Below, one piece after another: positions 22,877 through 32,339 of a DNA stretch of 64,000 nt (position 1 is the first letter of the stretch; every line of letters begins with the position of its first letter). Position numbers and translations under genes: made by a program. This DNA is from Chrysoporthe austroafricana (lineage: Eukaryota > Ascomycota > Sordariomycetes > Diaporthales > Cryphonectriaceae). The notes under the pieces are model-generated. The model was not told the DNA's origin and made no database searches. It saw only the letters and a program-made list of their open reading frames with translations. The DNA is taken from positions 3,906,001-3,970,000 of the forward strand of contig JYIP02000003.1 in NCBI GenBank assembly GCA_001051155.2, read 5' to 3'.

Positions 22877-24037
22877 TTACCCAAATATCTTCAAGAAGCC
22901 CCAGATACCCAGACCGCTCAGAACGGGTATCGTCAGGTTATCGTCCCAACCGAATATATCGACAACTTCGCTCGCTGCCGCGGCGAATCCGGACCAAGCG
23001 CTCATGAGGGCGAGCGCCAAGCCCCCGGTCACCGTGGCCTGGGCATCGGTCAAGCCCACAGCGTTGGAAAGAGCATCAGGGAGCTGCAGGGAGCCCCTAA
23101 ACATAAAGCCCTCGTCCCCGGGCATCGGCTCCACGGCGGGGACTAGCCATCCCCAGAAGCACCACGCGGTGACCACGCCAGTGATGAAGGCGGCCGTGGA
23201 ACCCGCAAGGGATTTACCCTTTCTGATACGGGGCGTGTACCTTCCATACAGCCTGCCGAAGGTGCTGGCGGCGGTATCGCACCAGCTCAGCAGCAGGACA
23301 CCCATGACGCCGACGTCTTTAGGGAAGGAGTAGAGCACGATCCAGGCGCCCAGCAGGTAGAAGATGACGCCGTTCCAGCCGGCGAACTCGCTCTCGCGCA
23401 TGAAGGCGCCCATGACCTTGACGTAGAGCCTGTTGAACGAGTCGTTGGCGTGGCGGATGTAGTCGACGGTCGCGATGGGGATCAGAGCACCCATGAGCCA
23501 GGGACACACGGAGGCGGTCTGCGTGCCGGAGACGTACAGCCAGATGACAAGGAAGCCGATTGACGTGTGGAGCAATTTTCGAGGCACCTCGTGCTTGTGG
23601 ACGAACGTGCGCCAGTGTCGGTGTATAGGGATCAGCCCCAGGGGGCTCGGGCTCCGGCTGAAGTCGCGCCAGCTCCAGCCTGGAGACTGGGCGGAGTTTG
23701 GTGACAGATGCCCATTCGCCTCGGGGGCTTTGCCGTTTGACGCTGGGGGCTTGGCAGTGCCGTTCTCGGTCGACACAGGCGTCAGGCCGTTCGGCTTCTT
23801 TGTGGCCAGCGGGCTCCTGCTCCTCGTCCGTGATCTGCGCAGCCCACTGCGTCCATCTTCATCGGGGCTCTCCTCGACCGGCTGCGGCGTGGCCAGCCTC
23901 TTCCTCCTCGCAGCAGACCTTGTAGTTGGACCGAAGTAGGAAGACTCTCTTGAGGAGGATTCTCGTTCGGAAGGCGTCGGGCTCGGGGAGATAACGCGTG
24001 GTGTCGCCGGAATGACCGGCTTTGTTGCGAAAGCCAT
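22877..24037 (-). CDS. DGK1: CTP-dependent diacylglycerol kinase (Dgk1/phosphatidate cytidylyltransferase-like)
   Basis: Single exon, 386 aa from Met at 24037 (MAFATKPVIPATPRVISPSP). The frame is open 26 codons further to an ATG at 24115, but the shorter start is more natural. The N-terminal 140 residues are disordered and rich in Ser, Pro and Arg. The membrane domain starts near residue 150 with HEVPRKLLHTSIGFLVIWLY, the usual Dgk1 entry, and has about seven hydrophobic segments, including GVIFYLLGAWIVLYSF and VGVMGVLLLSWCDTAASTFG, followed by RKGKSLAGSTAAF. This CTP-transferase-type fold uses CTP to phosphorylate diacylglycerol to phosphatidate in the ER or nuclear membrane, countering the Pah1 phosphatase. 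Divergent from SPB4. Confidence 0.88.
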   Translation of the reverse strand: MAFATKPVIPATPRVISPSPTPSERESSSRESSYFGPTTRSAARRKRLATPQPVEESPDEDGRSGLRRSRTRSRSPLATKKPNGLTPVSTENGTAKPPASNGKAPEANGHLSPNSAQSPGWSWRDFSRSPSPLGLIPIHRHWRTFVHKHEVPRKLLHTSIGFLVIWLYVSGTQTASVCPWLMGALIPIATVDYIRHANDSFNRLYVKVMGAFMRESEFAGWNGVIFYLLGAWIVLYSFPKDVGVMGVLLLSWCDTAASTFGRLYGRYTPRIRKGKSLAGSTAAFITGVVTAWCFWGWLVPAVEPMPGDEGFMFRGSLQLPDALSNAVGLTDAQATVTGGLALALMSAWSGFAAAASEVVDIFGWDDNLTIPVLSGLGIWGFLKIFG

Positions 24038-25213
24038 GACTTGGGCAGGGAAGGGCGGCAGGACCGGATATGCGACGGTGCCGGTGAAGGACTTGCGAAC
24101 GTCGTCTACCAGCACGAAGGGCCAGAGAGAGGAGAGGGAGGAAGAGGTAGAAGTGGAGTGGAGATGTGTATCTTTGCGTGACTGGCGCGTGGTGGGTGCG
24201 TCAGAGGCAGGTTTGTGGCGTTGCGAATGAAGGCGAAGGCGAAGGCGAGCCGCGATGCCGTCGATGGGATCCAGTTTGAAGCCGGATCTTTCTCACTGCG
24301 GCAGAGCGTAACGACTCCGCCACATGATCGGTTGGGTCGGTGGGGTGGTTTAGCAGAAAAGAGATAGAGAAAAGAGGACAGACAGCAGGGTCAGACCGGG
24401 TCAGGCTAGGATTACGCACCACGAGAGGAACCCGGGGGGGCGGCCTCTCACAGCAACCCGAAGTGCCTGACTGACGGTGTGGAAAATCCTGAACCTCGGA
24501 CTGGACGCCGCACTGCCAATGCGTGCATATGAAGAGGAAATCAAGGAAAGACGGCAGAGAGGATCGATTTGTCACTCATGTCTCTGGTCGCTGTCTGTCC
24601 ACTGGTTCAGCTGTGCCCAAAAGCCTTGCTAGGGCCAAGGGTTCCTGATGGCCTGTGCACGCGACCAACTCCACCACAGGACAGGGTACAAGTGACTTGA
24701 GACCGCCAGGCATGTGACGGGGTCCAGCGGTTCCTGAGACCCTCGCAATCCCGAGCCAGAATGCCAGTCTGAGACCAGGCCAGGTGCCATCCATACAACT
24801 GGACGTCTACTTCGCGTTGCCTTTCTAGATCAACCATATCCTCAGTACACGGCTTGGCAGGTTTCCATTCACACGCCTGCGCCGGAGTTCCCGGGGCCCG
24901 GGACCTCTGACGCTACTACTGAGTATGGTACAGGGTACATAGTACATAGCACAGGCCACAGGGGCAGGTGCGATAAGATAACCTTATTTTTCTTCTGTTC
25001 CTGCGGCCGGCAAAAAGAAAAAAAGTACCAGGCCATCCATCCATCCATCCATCCATCCACCATCGTCGTCACCCTCGCCGTCCTGGACAGCGCCGAGCAG
25101 CCAGCACACCAACCACACCTCGGCCGAGGCCGAATCTGCCGAGACCGGCACTTGAGGATCACGAGCCCAGCGTCAGCGTCTGAGGAACAGGCAGTGTAAA
25201 CCAACAAAGAACG
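24038..25213. promoter_or_regulatory. divergent promoter region, DGK1-like / SPB4
   Basis: An 1176-bp region with both 5' flanks. It holds a CATC microsatellite near the SPB4 side. No core-promoter motif is certain. Confidence 0.45.
25033..25063. repeat. (CCAT)n microsatellite
   Basis: About seven CCAT units, about 150 bp upstream of the SPB4 start codon. Confidence 0.9.
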
Positions 25214-27177
25214 ATGGCTCCGAAGACCACGACCAGAAGAGACCCGCGGGCCTGGGATGCCCTCACACCACCGCTGGCCGACTGGATCCTCGACTCGATC
25301 AACAGCAATGGCTGGGGCGCACGCATGACCCCCGTGCAAGCGGCGACCATCCCCCTCTTCCGAAGGCACACGGATGTCGTCGTAGAGGCCGTCACCGGCA
25401 GCGGCAAGACCCTCTCCTACCTGATCCCCGTCATCGACAAGATCCTGCGGGCAGACGAGTCCCTGAAGCAACACAACGTGACCGGCATAATAGTCAGCCC
25501 CACGAGGGAGCTAGCACAACAGATCTACGACGTTCTTACGACAAATATCCTGCCATTCCACCCGCCGTCTGCCGCGATATTACCCACCCTAAAGGAGGAT
25601 GAGAAGAGGCCTCTCACCAAGGAGCCCGTGGTGGTGCCACAGCTGCTCATAGCAGGCCTGACGAAACCGCGCGCAGACCTCTCCTTCTTCGTGCGAAAAT
25701 CCCCGAACCTCCTCGTTGCGACTCCGGGTCGCCTTGCCGAGCTGCTGTCGTCTCCGCTCGTCAAGACCTCCAATCTCGAGGTACTGGTCCTGGACGAGGC
25801 GGACCGCCTGCTGGACCTGGGGTTCAAGCCACAGCTCAACACTATCCTGGGATACCTGCCAAAACAGAGGAGGACGGGCCTGTTCAGTGCCTCCATGAGC
25901 GAGGCGGTGTCTGAGCTGATCAGGGCCGGGCTCAGAAACCCACAGAGGATAGCTGTCACCGTCAAGAGCCTGAAGGATGGCAGCATAATAGAAGAGGTCT
26001 GTTGTGTCCTGTCGGCGAGGGAAGGCTTGCGCTAATCATCCTGCAGAGAAAAACACCCGCCTCTCTTCAGCTGACGTATCTGGTGCTCAAGGCATCCCAC
26101 AAATTCCTTGCTCTTGCGCAATTGCTGGAGAACGTGTCTCCACGACCTACAAAGAGCATACTGTTCTTGAACACGTGTGAGTCGGTTAGGTATTTCTCGA
26201 AGGTTCTGCCGGCGATCATGCCCGCAGGCTTCGAACTAGTCCCGCTTCACGGCAAGTTGAGGCCGGAGACCCGGGACAAGAACTTTGCCCGTTTTCTCAC
26301 ATCCACGACGCCTACAGTCCTTCTCTGCACAGACGTGGCAGCTCGAGGCTTGGATATCCCGCAGGTCGACCTGGTCGTCCAAGATCCGCCACAAGATCCC
26401 AAGACTTACGTTCACCGCGCGGGGCGAGCTGGGCGGGCCGGCAGGCGTGGATTGGCAGTGGTCATGCTCCATCCAGGCCGGGAAGAGGACTTCATCCATT
26501 TTCTGGACGTCCGCAAGACGCCTGTCCAGCCATTGAAAGATCCTAAGATCTCCATCACAGACCAAGAAGCGGAGGAAGCAGCAGCCAAGATTAGGGCTCT
26601 AGCTATCGCCGACCGCGAGGTATTTGATATGTCACACAAGTCTTTCCCTAGCTTCGTCAGGAGCTACAGCAAGCACGAGGCCTCCTCGATCTTCCGCGTC
26701 AAGGACCTGGACTGGTACGATCTCGCGAAACAGTACGGCCTGGTTCAGCTACCAAAGATGCCGGAGCTGAAGGGGCTCGACATCGACCGTACACTAGGTC
26801 TTGACATCGATATCAAAGCCATCCCGTATAGGGACAAGGTCCGTGAGAGGAAGCGGCAGGCAGCGCTTGCGGAAAGGCAGGCCGCGATCGAGAACGGCGA
26901 CGTAGCCGCTGCGGCACAGAGGGCTGTTGCTCAGAAAAAGAAGAATGAGGCGTGGAGTGGCAAGGCAGAGAGGGAGGAGGATCGCAGGAAAAGACGCGAG
27001 AAGAAAGAGAAGAAGAGAGAGGCTACCAGGTTAGCCGGCCTAACAGACGAGGGGAAGCAAGAGCAGCAGAAGTTGGAGGAACTTCTTGCCCAGGTCAGAG
27101 CGAAGGTCCGGAGAGAGATTGGACGTGACAAAATGGAGGTGGATGGAGATGACGGTTTCGATGGATTTGATGACTGA
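25214..27177 (+). CDS. SPB4: ATP-dependent rRNA helicase Spb4 (DDX55 type)
   Basis: DEAD-box helicase for 60S ribosome assembly in the nucleolus. Exons 25214..25996 and 26047..27177 flank a 50-bp intron; the junction reads [15 protein letters not shown]; 637 aa. Motifs in order: [10 protein letters not shown] (Q motif), VTGSGKT (I, about residue 60), PTRELAQQ (Ia), [13 protein letters not shown] (II, DEAD at 194-197), FSASM (III, SAS in place of SAT), then in the second RecA domain [11 protein letters not shown] (V) and [13 protein letters not shown] (VI). The C-terminal part has the region after the helicase core found in Spb4 ([30 protein letters not shown]) and a long Lys/Arg/Glu helix. 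Length is typical for Spb4 (about 610-640). Confidence 0.93.
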
Positions 27178-27662
27178 ACCCTCGGCCCTTCAACATCTGC
27201 TAGTGATGCTCAAATTTATAGGCATTGTGATCTTCAAACCACCCAAAGACTATATCGAAAGACATTCTCGCAGATGCAGAGACGCAAGCTTCGTCTGTTA
27301 ACCGTCTTGCCTCGCACTTGGACGACGGCCCTCTCGGAATTCGATTCCTCATTGATATATCCCGATTAGCTCTTGTGGCTATGGCGCCGGCGCATACGCT
27401 CCAGATGAGGCGTGGGTGGCTTCACCATGGTGCCGCTGGGGAAGTCCGTACCCCGACATCGCGGCCCCGTCGATACCGCGCTGTGGCTGATGTATATATA
27501 TATATACGCCCGTATATACATTTGCACGAGTGGGTTCATCTCATATAAGAGTTTTTTTGGTCTTGGAGCTAGCTTAACAAAATAGCTGTAAATATTGCGG
27601 CAGCTTCATTCCACACAACAACCGTCCGGGCCCGTGATATTTATCTCATCCCACCAGCAGCC
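27178..27662. other. intergenic
   Basis: SPB4 3' flank and promoter of the Ayg1-type gene. A (TA)n run lies at 27493-27506. No gene. Confidence 0.55.
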
Positions 27663-28968
27663 ATGACAGACCCACGTACCGGTTCCCGCTGGATCCTGGG
27701 CGACAAATTCGAGCAGGTATACCCCCATCTCGAGTCCATCTCGGCGCTCTGGCACGAGAAGTGGAGGTCTCCCTGCGAGCGCTCCCTCTATCCCTTCCAC
27801 GACGGCGCATATGAGGACTTCGCGCCCGTCTTCGAGGCGCTCATCGAGAAGGGCATCCACAACGGCTACTCGGACGCGTACACGCGCGAGTTTCTCCCTA
27901 CGGCCAATGTCCTCGTCCAGCGCGGCGATGTGACCCTGGCGGGCGGGGACGCCGGTGCCGCCTCGCGGCTGTATCTGCGCGCGTGCGCCGTGTACCGCAT
28001 CGCGCGGTTCCCGTATATCAACTCCCAGATAAAGCGGGAGGCCTACGGCCTGCAGAAGGCCGCGTACATGAAGGCCGCGGCGCTGTTCGAGTGCCCAATC
28101 GCCGACGTCAGCATCCCGCACACGGCGCGCGGGGAGGGCCGCGAAGAGGGCGCCGAGGTCCCGCTGTACGTGCGGCTCCCCGGGGGCGCGTCGAGGGCGG
28201 CGCCGTGCCCGGCCGTGCTGCTGATGTGCGGCCTCGATGGGCACCGCCCGGACAACACGGTGCGGAGCGATGAGTTCCTGGCGAGGGGGTGGGCGAGCGT
28301 CATCGCCGACATCCCGGGCACGGCGGACTGTCCTGCCGCCAGGCGGGACCCGACGAGCGCGGAGAGGCTGTGGACGAGCATACTGGACTGGTGAGTCGGG
28401 GGGATCATCTTGCCTGTCCGCTATCTGTGCTCGTCATCGTGGCTGATGAGTTGATCACCGGTGATCCGGCCGCAGGATGCAAGAACAGGGGACCTTCGAC
28501 ATGGCCAAAATCATAGCCTGGGGCCTCTCCGCGGGCGGCTACAACGCCATCCGCGCCGCGCACACGCACGCGGCGCGCCTCGCGGGCGCCGTGGGTCAAG
28601 GCGCGGGGACGCACCACTTCTTCAGCCGGGCGTGGCTCGAGCGGGCTGCGGGCCACGAGTACCCCTGGACGCCGCTGCCCGCGCTCCGGGACAAGTACGG
28701 GTACGGGACGATCGACGAGCTGCTAGACGGCGCGCAGCGGGACTTCAGCCTCGTGGAGAATCGCATCGTAGACCGGCCGTGCTGCCGGCTGCTGCTGGTC
28801 AACGGCACGCACGACGGGCTGATGCCCATCGAGGACAGCATGTTGATGTTTGAGTACGAAGGGCCGAAGGAGGCGAGGTTCTTTACGGGTCTGCCGCATA
28901 TGGGGTATCCGCCTGCGAATGGGTATGTGTACCCGTGGATGGAGCAGGTGATGGCTACGGCGGGCTGA
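27663..28968 (+). CDS. Ayg1-type alpha/beta hydrolase (polyketide chain-shortening family)
   Basis: Exons 27663..28390 and 28476..28968 (intron GTGAGT...CGCAG, 85 bp) give 406 aa, the same length as Aspergillus Ayg1 as I recall it. Ayg1 removes a short acyl piece from a heptaketide naphthopyrone to give the tetrahydroxynaphthalene used for DHN melanin. Recognisable blocks: RWILGDKFEQVYPHLESI near the start, YPFHDGAYEDF, CAVYRIARFPYI, LDGHRPDN, and WASVIADIPGTADCPA. The expected triad is visible: Ser261 in WGLSAGGY, Asp356 in NGTHDGLMPIED, His384 in GLPHMGYP. GC content is high. No polyketide synthase lies in the window, so the in vivo substrate is unknown; other fungal members serve pathways other than melanin. 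Confidence 0.88.
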
Positions 28969-29114
28969 AGCCCTCGACTTCTGGGGATAAGTCAGAACAG
29001 GAGGTTATTCACATACTCAATATTGGAAGAACAATCAGCGGAAGAGCAGGGCTGTGGAAAGGGCACAGCCGGAGGATGGAGAAAATGATTTCAAAGTGGC
29101 CAAATTAAAGAGTA

Positions 29115-29150
29115 AGTCAGAGGGGGTAACTTCCGGCCACCCTGGCCGGC
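29115..29150. repeat. left terminal inverted repeat of the pogo-like element
   Basis: Starts AGTCAGAGGGGGTAAC and ends GCCACCCTGGCCGGC. The first 28 bp match the right end exactly; the last 8 (TGGCCGGC) match after a 17-bp insertion on the right. Confidence 0.92.
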
Positions 29151-29184
29151 TACATTCAATATAGATATATATTAGTATTTCATT

Positions 29185-30783
29185 CTAATCAGCTACCACA
29201 ATGCAATCCTCTTCCCTAATAGATAATTCGATATCGCTCTCTCTATCAGAACTGTCCGTTTCTCGATTAACTGCATTTTGAGCCCTCTGTATAGCCTTGA
29301 TATCTGCAAATTTCGAATTTGGACTTATATCGACTTTCCTTCTTTTCCTAGGTTTTGCATTCTCAGCCTGTGCTTTTAATGCTTTATTTTCTTCCAGAGC
29401 CTTAGCCAAAGCTAGATCCCTTTCATCCCAAGCTTTTTGTATCTTTCGAAATAAGATACGTCGTGCTGATTCAGTCGAAAGCTGATGCCGATTTCCGTGC
29501 AATCGATAGTATAGATCTTTAGCCTTCCGAGGGGTCGAATATATATCTGGCTGGTCTGACGATAGAAATTTAGGCTTTGTTGATTGCCTTGAAGCTGAAA
29601 TTGATCCAGTTTGTTGCTGTTGTTGATTGTTCTCGAAAAGAAAAGGGCTCAAAAGTGGTTTAGCTAGCCGGAGGGGCCAAAGACCTATTGCTTTCCACCC
29701 AGATATAATATTCTGGCTAGATAGACCTTCTTGCCGTGCTTGGCAATAGTTTTCGAGAAACTGGCATTTCCCTACAACTGTTGAATCCCCCCATTGGCTT
29801 ATAAGGCTGATCTTCTTCCTATAAGCTCTCTTAAGGGAAGAGAAGATGCCTAGGTCGAGAGGTTGGAAGACGTAAGAAGTATGAGGAGGTAAATAGATCA
29901 AGAAGATATTATTCTGGAAGCATTCCCACATAAATTCGTCTGTTATATGGCTGCCGTAGCCATCTAGGATCAATAGCCTGGCTTCCGAGGGGTCTTCTGG
30001 CTGGCTGCCAGGAATGAAAATCTTCTTGAGCCATTCGAGAGCTGCTTCGTTGCTAGTCCAGCCATTATTCGTAGCAAAGAATTGCCAGCCTTTAAAAGGC
30101 TCCAAGAGAGTAGGAAACCATTGCTGCTATACGGTTTTGCCCTTGAATATAACCAGAGGAAGGAGGTGGGTACCCGTAGCTGAAATGCATTCAAGGAACG
30201 ACGTCCAGAACCTCGACCCAGGGTCTTTTTTCTGAATTGAACGAGAAGAAGAGCTTCCGAGAACTAATACGTTCTCTCCTTGGCCCTCTATTATCCCAGC
30301 TTCGTCCATATTCCATCGGTTAGCTGGCTTGATAGCTTGGATATGGGGAAGATCGAATAGACGGAACCAAAGCTTTATTACTTCTGTTGTTGCTCCGTTA
30401 GTTCGAACCGAAGCTATCCTCCGAGCCCTCTGAACTTTAACGCCTGGATTTCTTTTCAAAAAAGCCTATATCCATTTCTTTCCGAGAGGTTGAGGGTCGC
30501 CTTTAACTTGCAATATCCTCTCAGCAAAAAGCTTAAGCTCTGAATGCGTCGGTAGCAAGCCTAGGTTGGCCTGACAGATAATCCATTTAGCCAATTCTGT
30601 TTCTTGGCCAATAGAGAGTCTCTGTTTGTCTTGGTAGGCTGTTTTATGGGATTCTCTGCCTGCTAGGCGGTCTTGAAGAGTAGCCCTCGGAATGCCCTAT
30701 TTTTTCGAGGCTTGTCGCTGAGATAGGCCGTTTTTGATAGCCTCAATAGCCTGGGCTAGTTCAGATTCGGTATATGGCTTCAT
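29185..30783 (-). pseudogene. pogo-like transposase (HTH plus DDE_1), three in-frame TAG stops
   Basis: One continuous minus-strand frame of 533 codons from ATG at 30783 to TAG at 29185, with no frameshift but with TAG at 30697-30699 (codon 29), 30466-30468 (codon 106) and 30127-30129 (codon 219). N-terminal helix-turn-helix: MKPYTESELAQAIEAIKNGL, then GIPRATLQDRLAG; a CENP-B-type second HTH follows. DDE_1 catalytic region: RWNMDEAGIIEGQGE (first Asp), ARLLILDGYGSHIT (second Asp) and HTSYVFQPLDLGIFSSLKR (third acidic site). All three stops are TAG, which C-to-T change at CpA makes from CAG or TGG, so RIP-type decay is likely. The longest intact piece is 306 codons at the C-terminus. Not functional as it stands. 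Confidence 0.92.
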
Positions 30784-30881
30784 AATAATCGTATTGAGGT
30801 TCTGTAAACATATGAAGATATTTGGAATAAAATTGATCGAGAAAAAGCTATAGAAAGAAAGGGGGTAAAAGAAGCGGTATG

Positions 30882-30934
30882 GCCGGCCAGGGTGGCCGGA
30901 AGTAGGGGGTGGCCGGAAGTTACCCCCTCTGACT
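30882..30934. repeat. right terminal inverted repeat with 17-bp internal duplication
   Basis: Reading inward from 30934, the first 28 bp equal the left end; then 17 bp repeat the sequence CTTCCGGCCACCC a second time; then TGGCCGGC follows as on the left. The two ends are therefore unequal in length (36 versus 53 bp). Confidence 0.88.
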
Positions 30935-30936
30935 TA

Positions 30937-32339
30937 TATCCATTCCCGGTAGCAAATCCCCTATGATTGTTACGGATTCTCAGCTCCAAAGACGGAGAGT
31001 CAATGGGCGTCGGGGACGGGAATGGATCAGGAGAAGAGAATGAGAAGTCAATGCAGTCGCATAGCAGAACAGTTGGGGAACTGGGCAGAACAAACAGCTG
31101 ACAGAATCTGAAGCTGTGATGGAGCCACAAGTTAGAAAGAATCCACCGTCGTCCCAAGCTGAGACCTCAAACAATGCGCTCAACAAGCTTATCTCGGTCC
31201 TAACTAGTGATCACATATGATCAATCAAATTCAAACACACTCCAGTATGTCAAATGTGGATGTATGGTCGGATCCAAGTTGTGCACAAGAGCATTCAGAG
31301 GCCACCGGACAAGCATTTGGAATAAACGACGAAGACTGGCTTTTATTGTATAATCAATTTTTCCTATCCGAGGAGGGCGTGAGACCGGGATCATGTGACC
31401 CTCATTATATATATATCTAGGCAATTACCTGGATGAATCTAAATATATTACAGATTCCAGCTTTGCAACCCTGGATCCATATCTTGCCAGCCATCTCAAG
31501 AGGCTTCACCTGCCCCCTCATACATCGATTCTCAATTTTTGAGAACCTCTCTTCCTAGAGGAACCCTGTCCCGTGTGCAAGAGAGAAGTGAAACTCAAGG
31601 AAACGCGGAACCCCAAGAAGCCACCGGACAGCAAGAAGCCAGCAAAGTGCGCCAGTCAAGCAGTTAGGAAGGGATGAGCACAGGAAACTACCCAGCACAT
31701 GGCATTGAAAAGATGGGGTTTATTTCTCTTTGGAATCGATCTGGAGTTGTGGTCCTAGTCTAGATAAGGTCGTGGGCATGCATTATATGGGTTCTCTCCT
31801 AACAAGTACCGTGTATTTGGGAATGATTGAATCGTATCGCAAATCGTTGCACTGATATGTTTTACAAGTACACTGAACAAATAGGTGTCTTCCCCGCAAC
31901 TACGTTTATTTGATTTCCATCGACTGTTTGTTCAAGATAGTTGCATGAATGTCTCATTGTGCTCTAGAGTCCCAAAGCCGTTCTGCTCATATTCTGTAAT
32001 AGTGTCCCAGTCTCAGGACGAAGGCCTAGCAACTGATGACTAGGCTTTAAGTCTCGACCCTGCGAAGCCTGTGGTCTTGCAATGATGCGGTTTGACTCGC
32101 TTTTAGTTGTTCTTATCTAAGCGATCCTCCGCGGAGATCGGAGCAATGCCCCGTGTCTGAGTACCGTAGGTGCATAAGCACAATCAGCCGACTGGTCGGT
32201 CAAGTCCGCGGCTTGAGACATGTTCGCCATATAATCTGTTTGCGCAAAAAAGATCTCCTTGGTATTATACAGGAAAATCTTAGAGAACGCAGTGCTTCCG
32301 CCAGCTTGGCTTTGAAAAACGTTCGTGTACACTCCCAAA
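30937..32339. other. intergenic upstream of the Zn2Cys6 regulator
   Basis: About 1.4 kb without a recognisable gene. The region is fairly AT-rich with short ORFs only. The last part should hold the promoter of the transcription factor. Confidence 0.5.

Larger units (their letters stand above)
29115..30934 (-). mobile_element. complete pogo/Fot-like DNA transposon, inactive
   Basis: An 1,820-bp element with perfect 28-bp terminal inverted repeats (start AGTCAGAGGGGGTAAC), flanked on both sides by the dinucleotide TA (29113-29114 and 30935-30936), the target duplication of Tc1/mariner/pogo elements. Its one gene, on the minus strand, is a DDE_1 transposase broken by three TAG stops. The internal DNA is more AT-rich than the nearby genes. 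It sits between the Ayg1-type gene and the transcription factor. Confidence 0.92.

Noticed and set aside
27606..28244. 212-codon antisense ORF over the Ayg1-type gene
   Set aside because: Shadow of a strongly supported coding exon.
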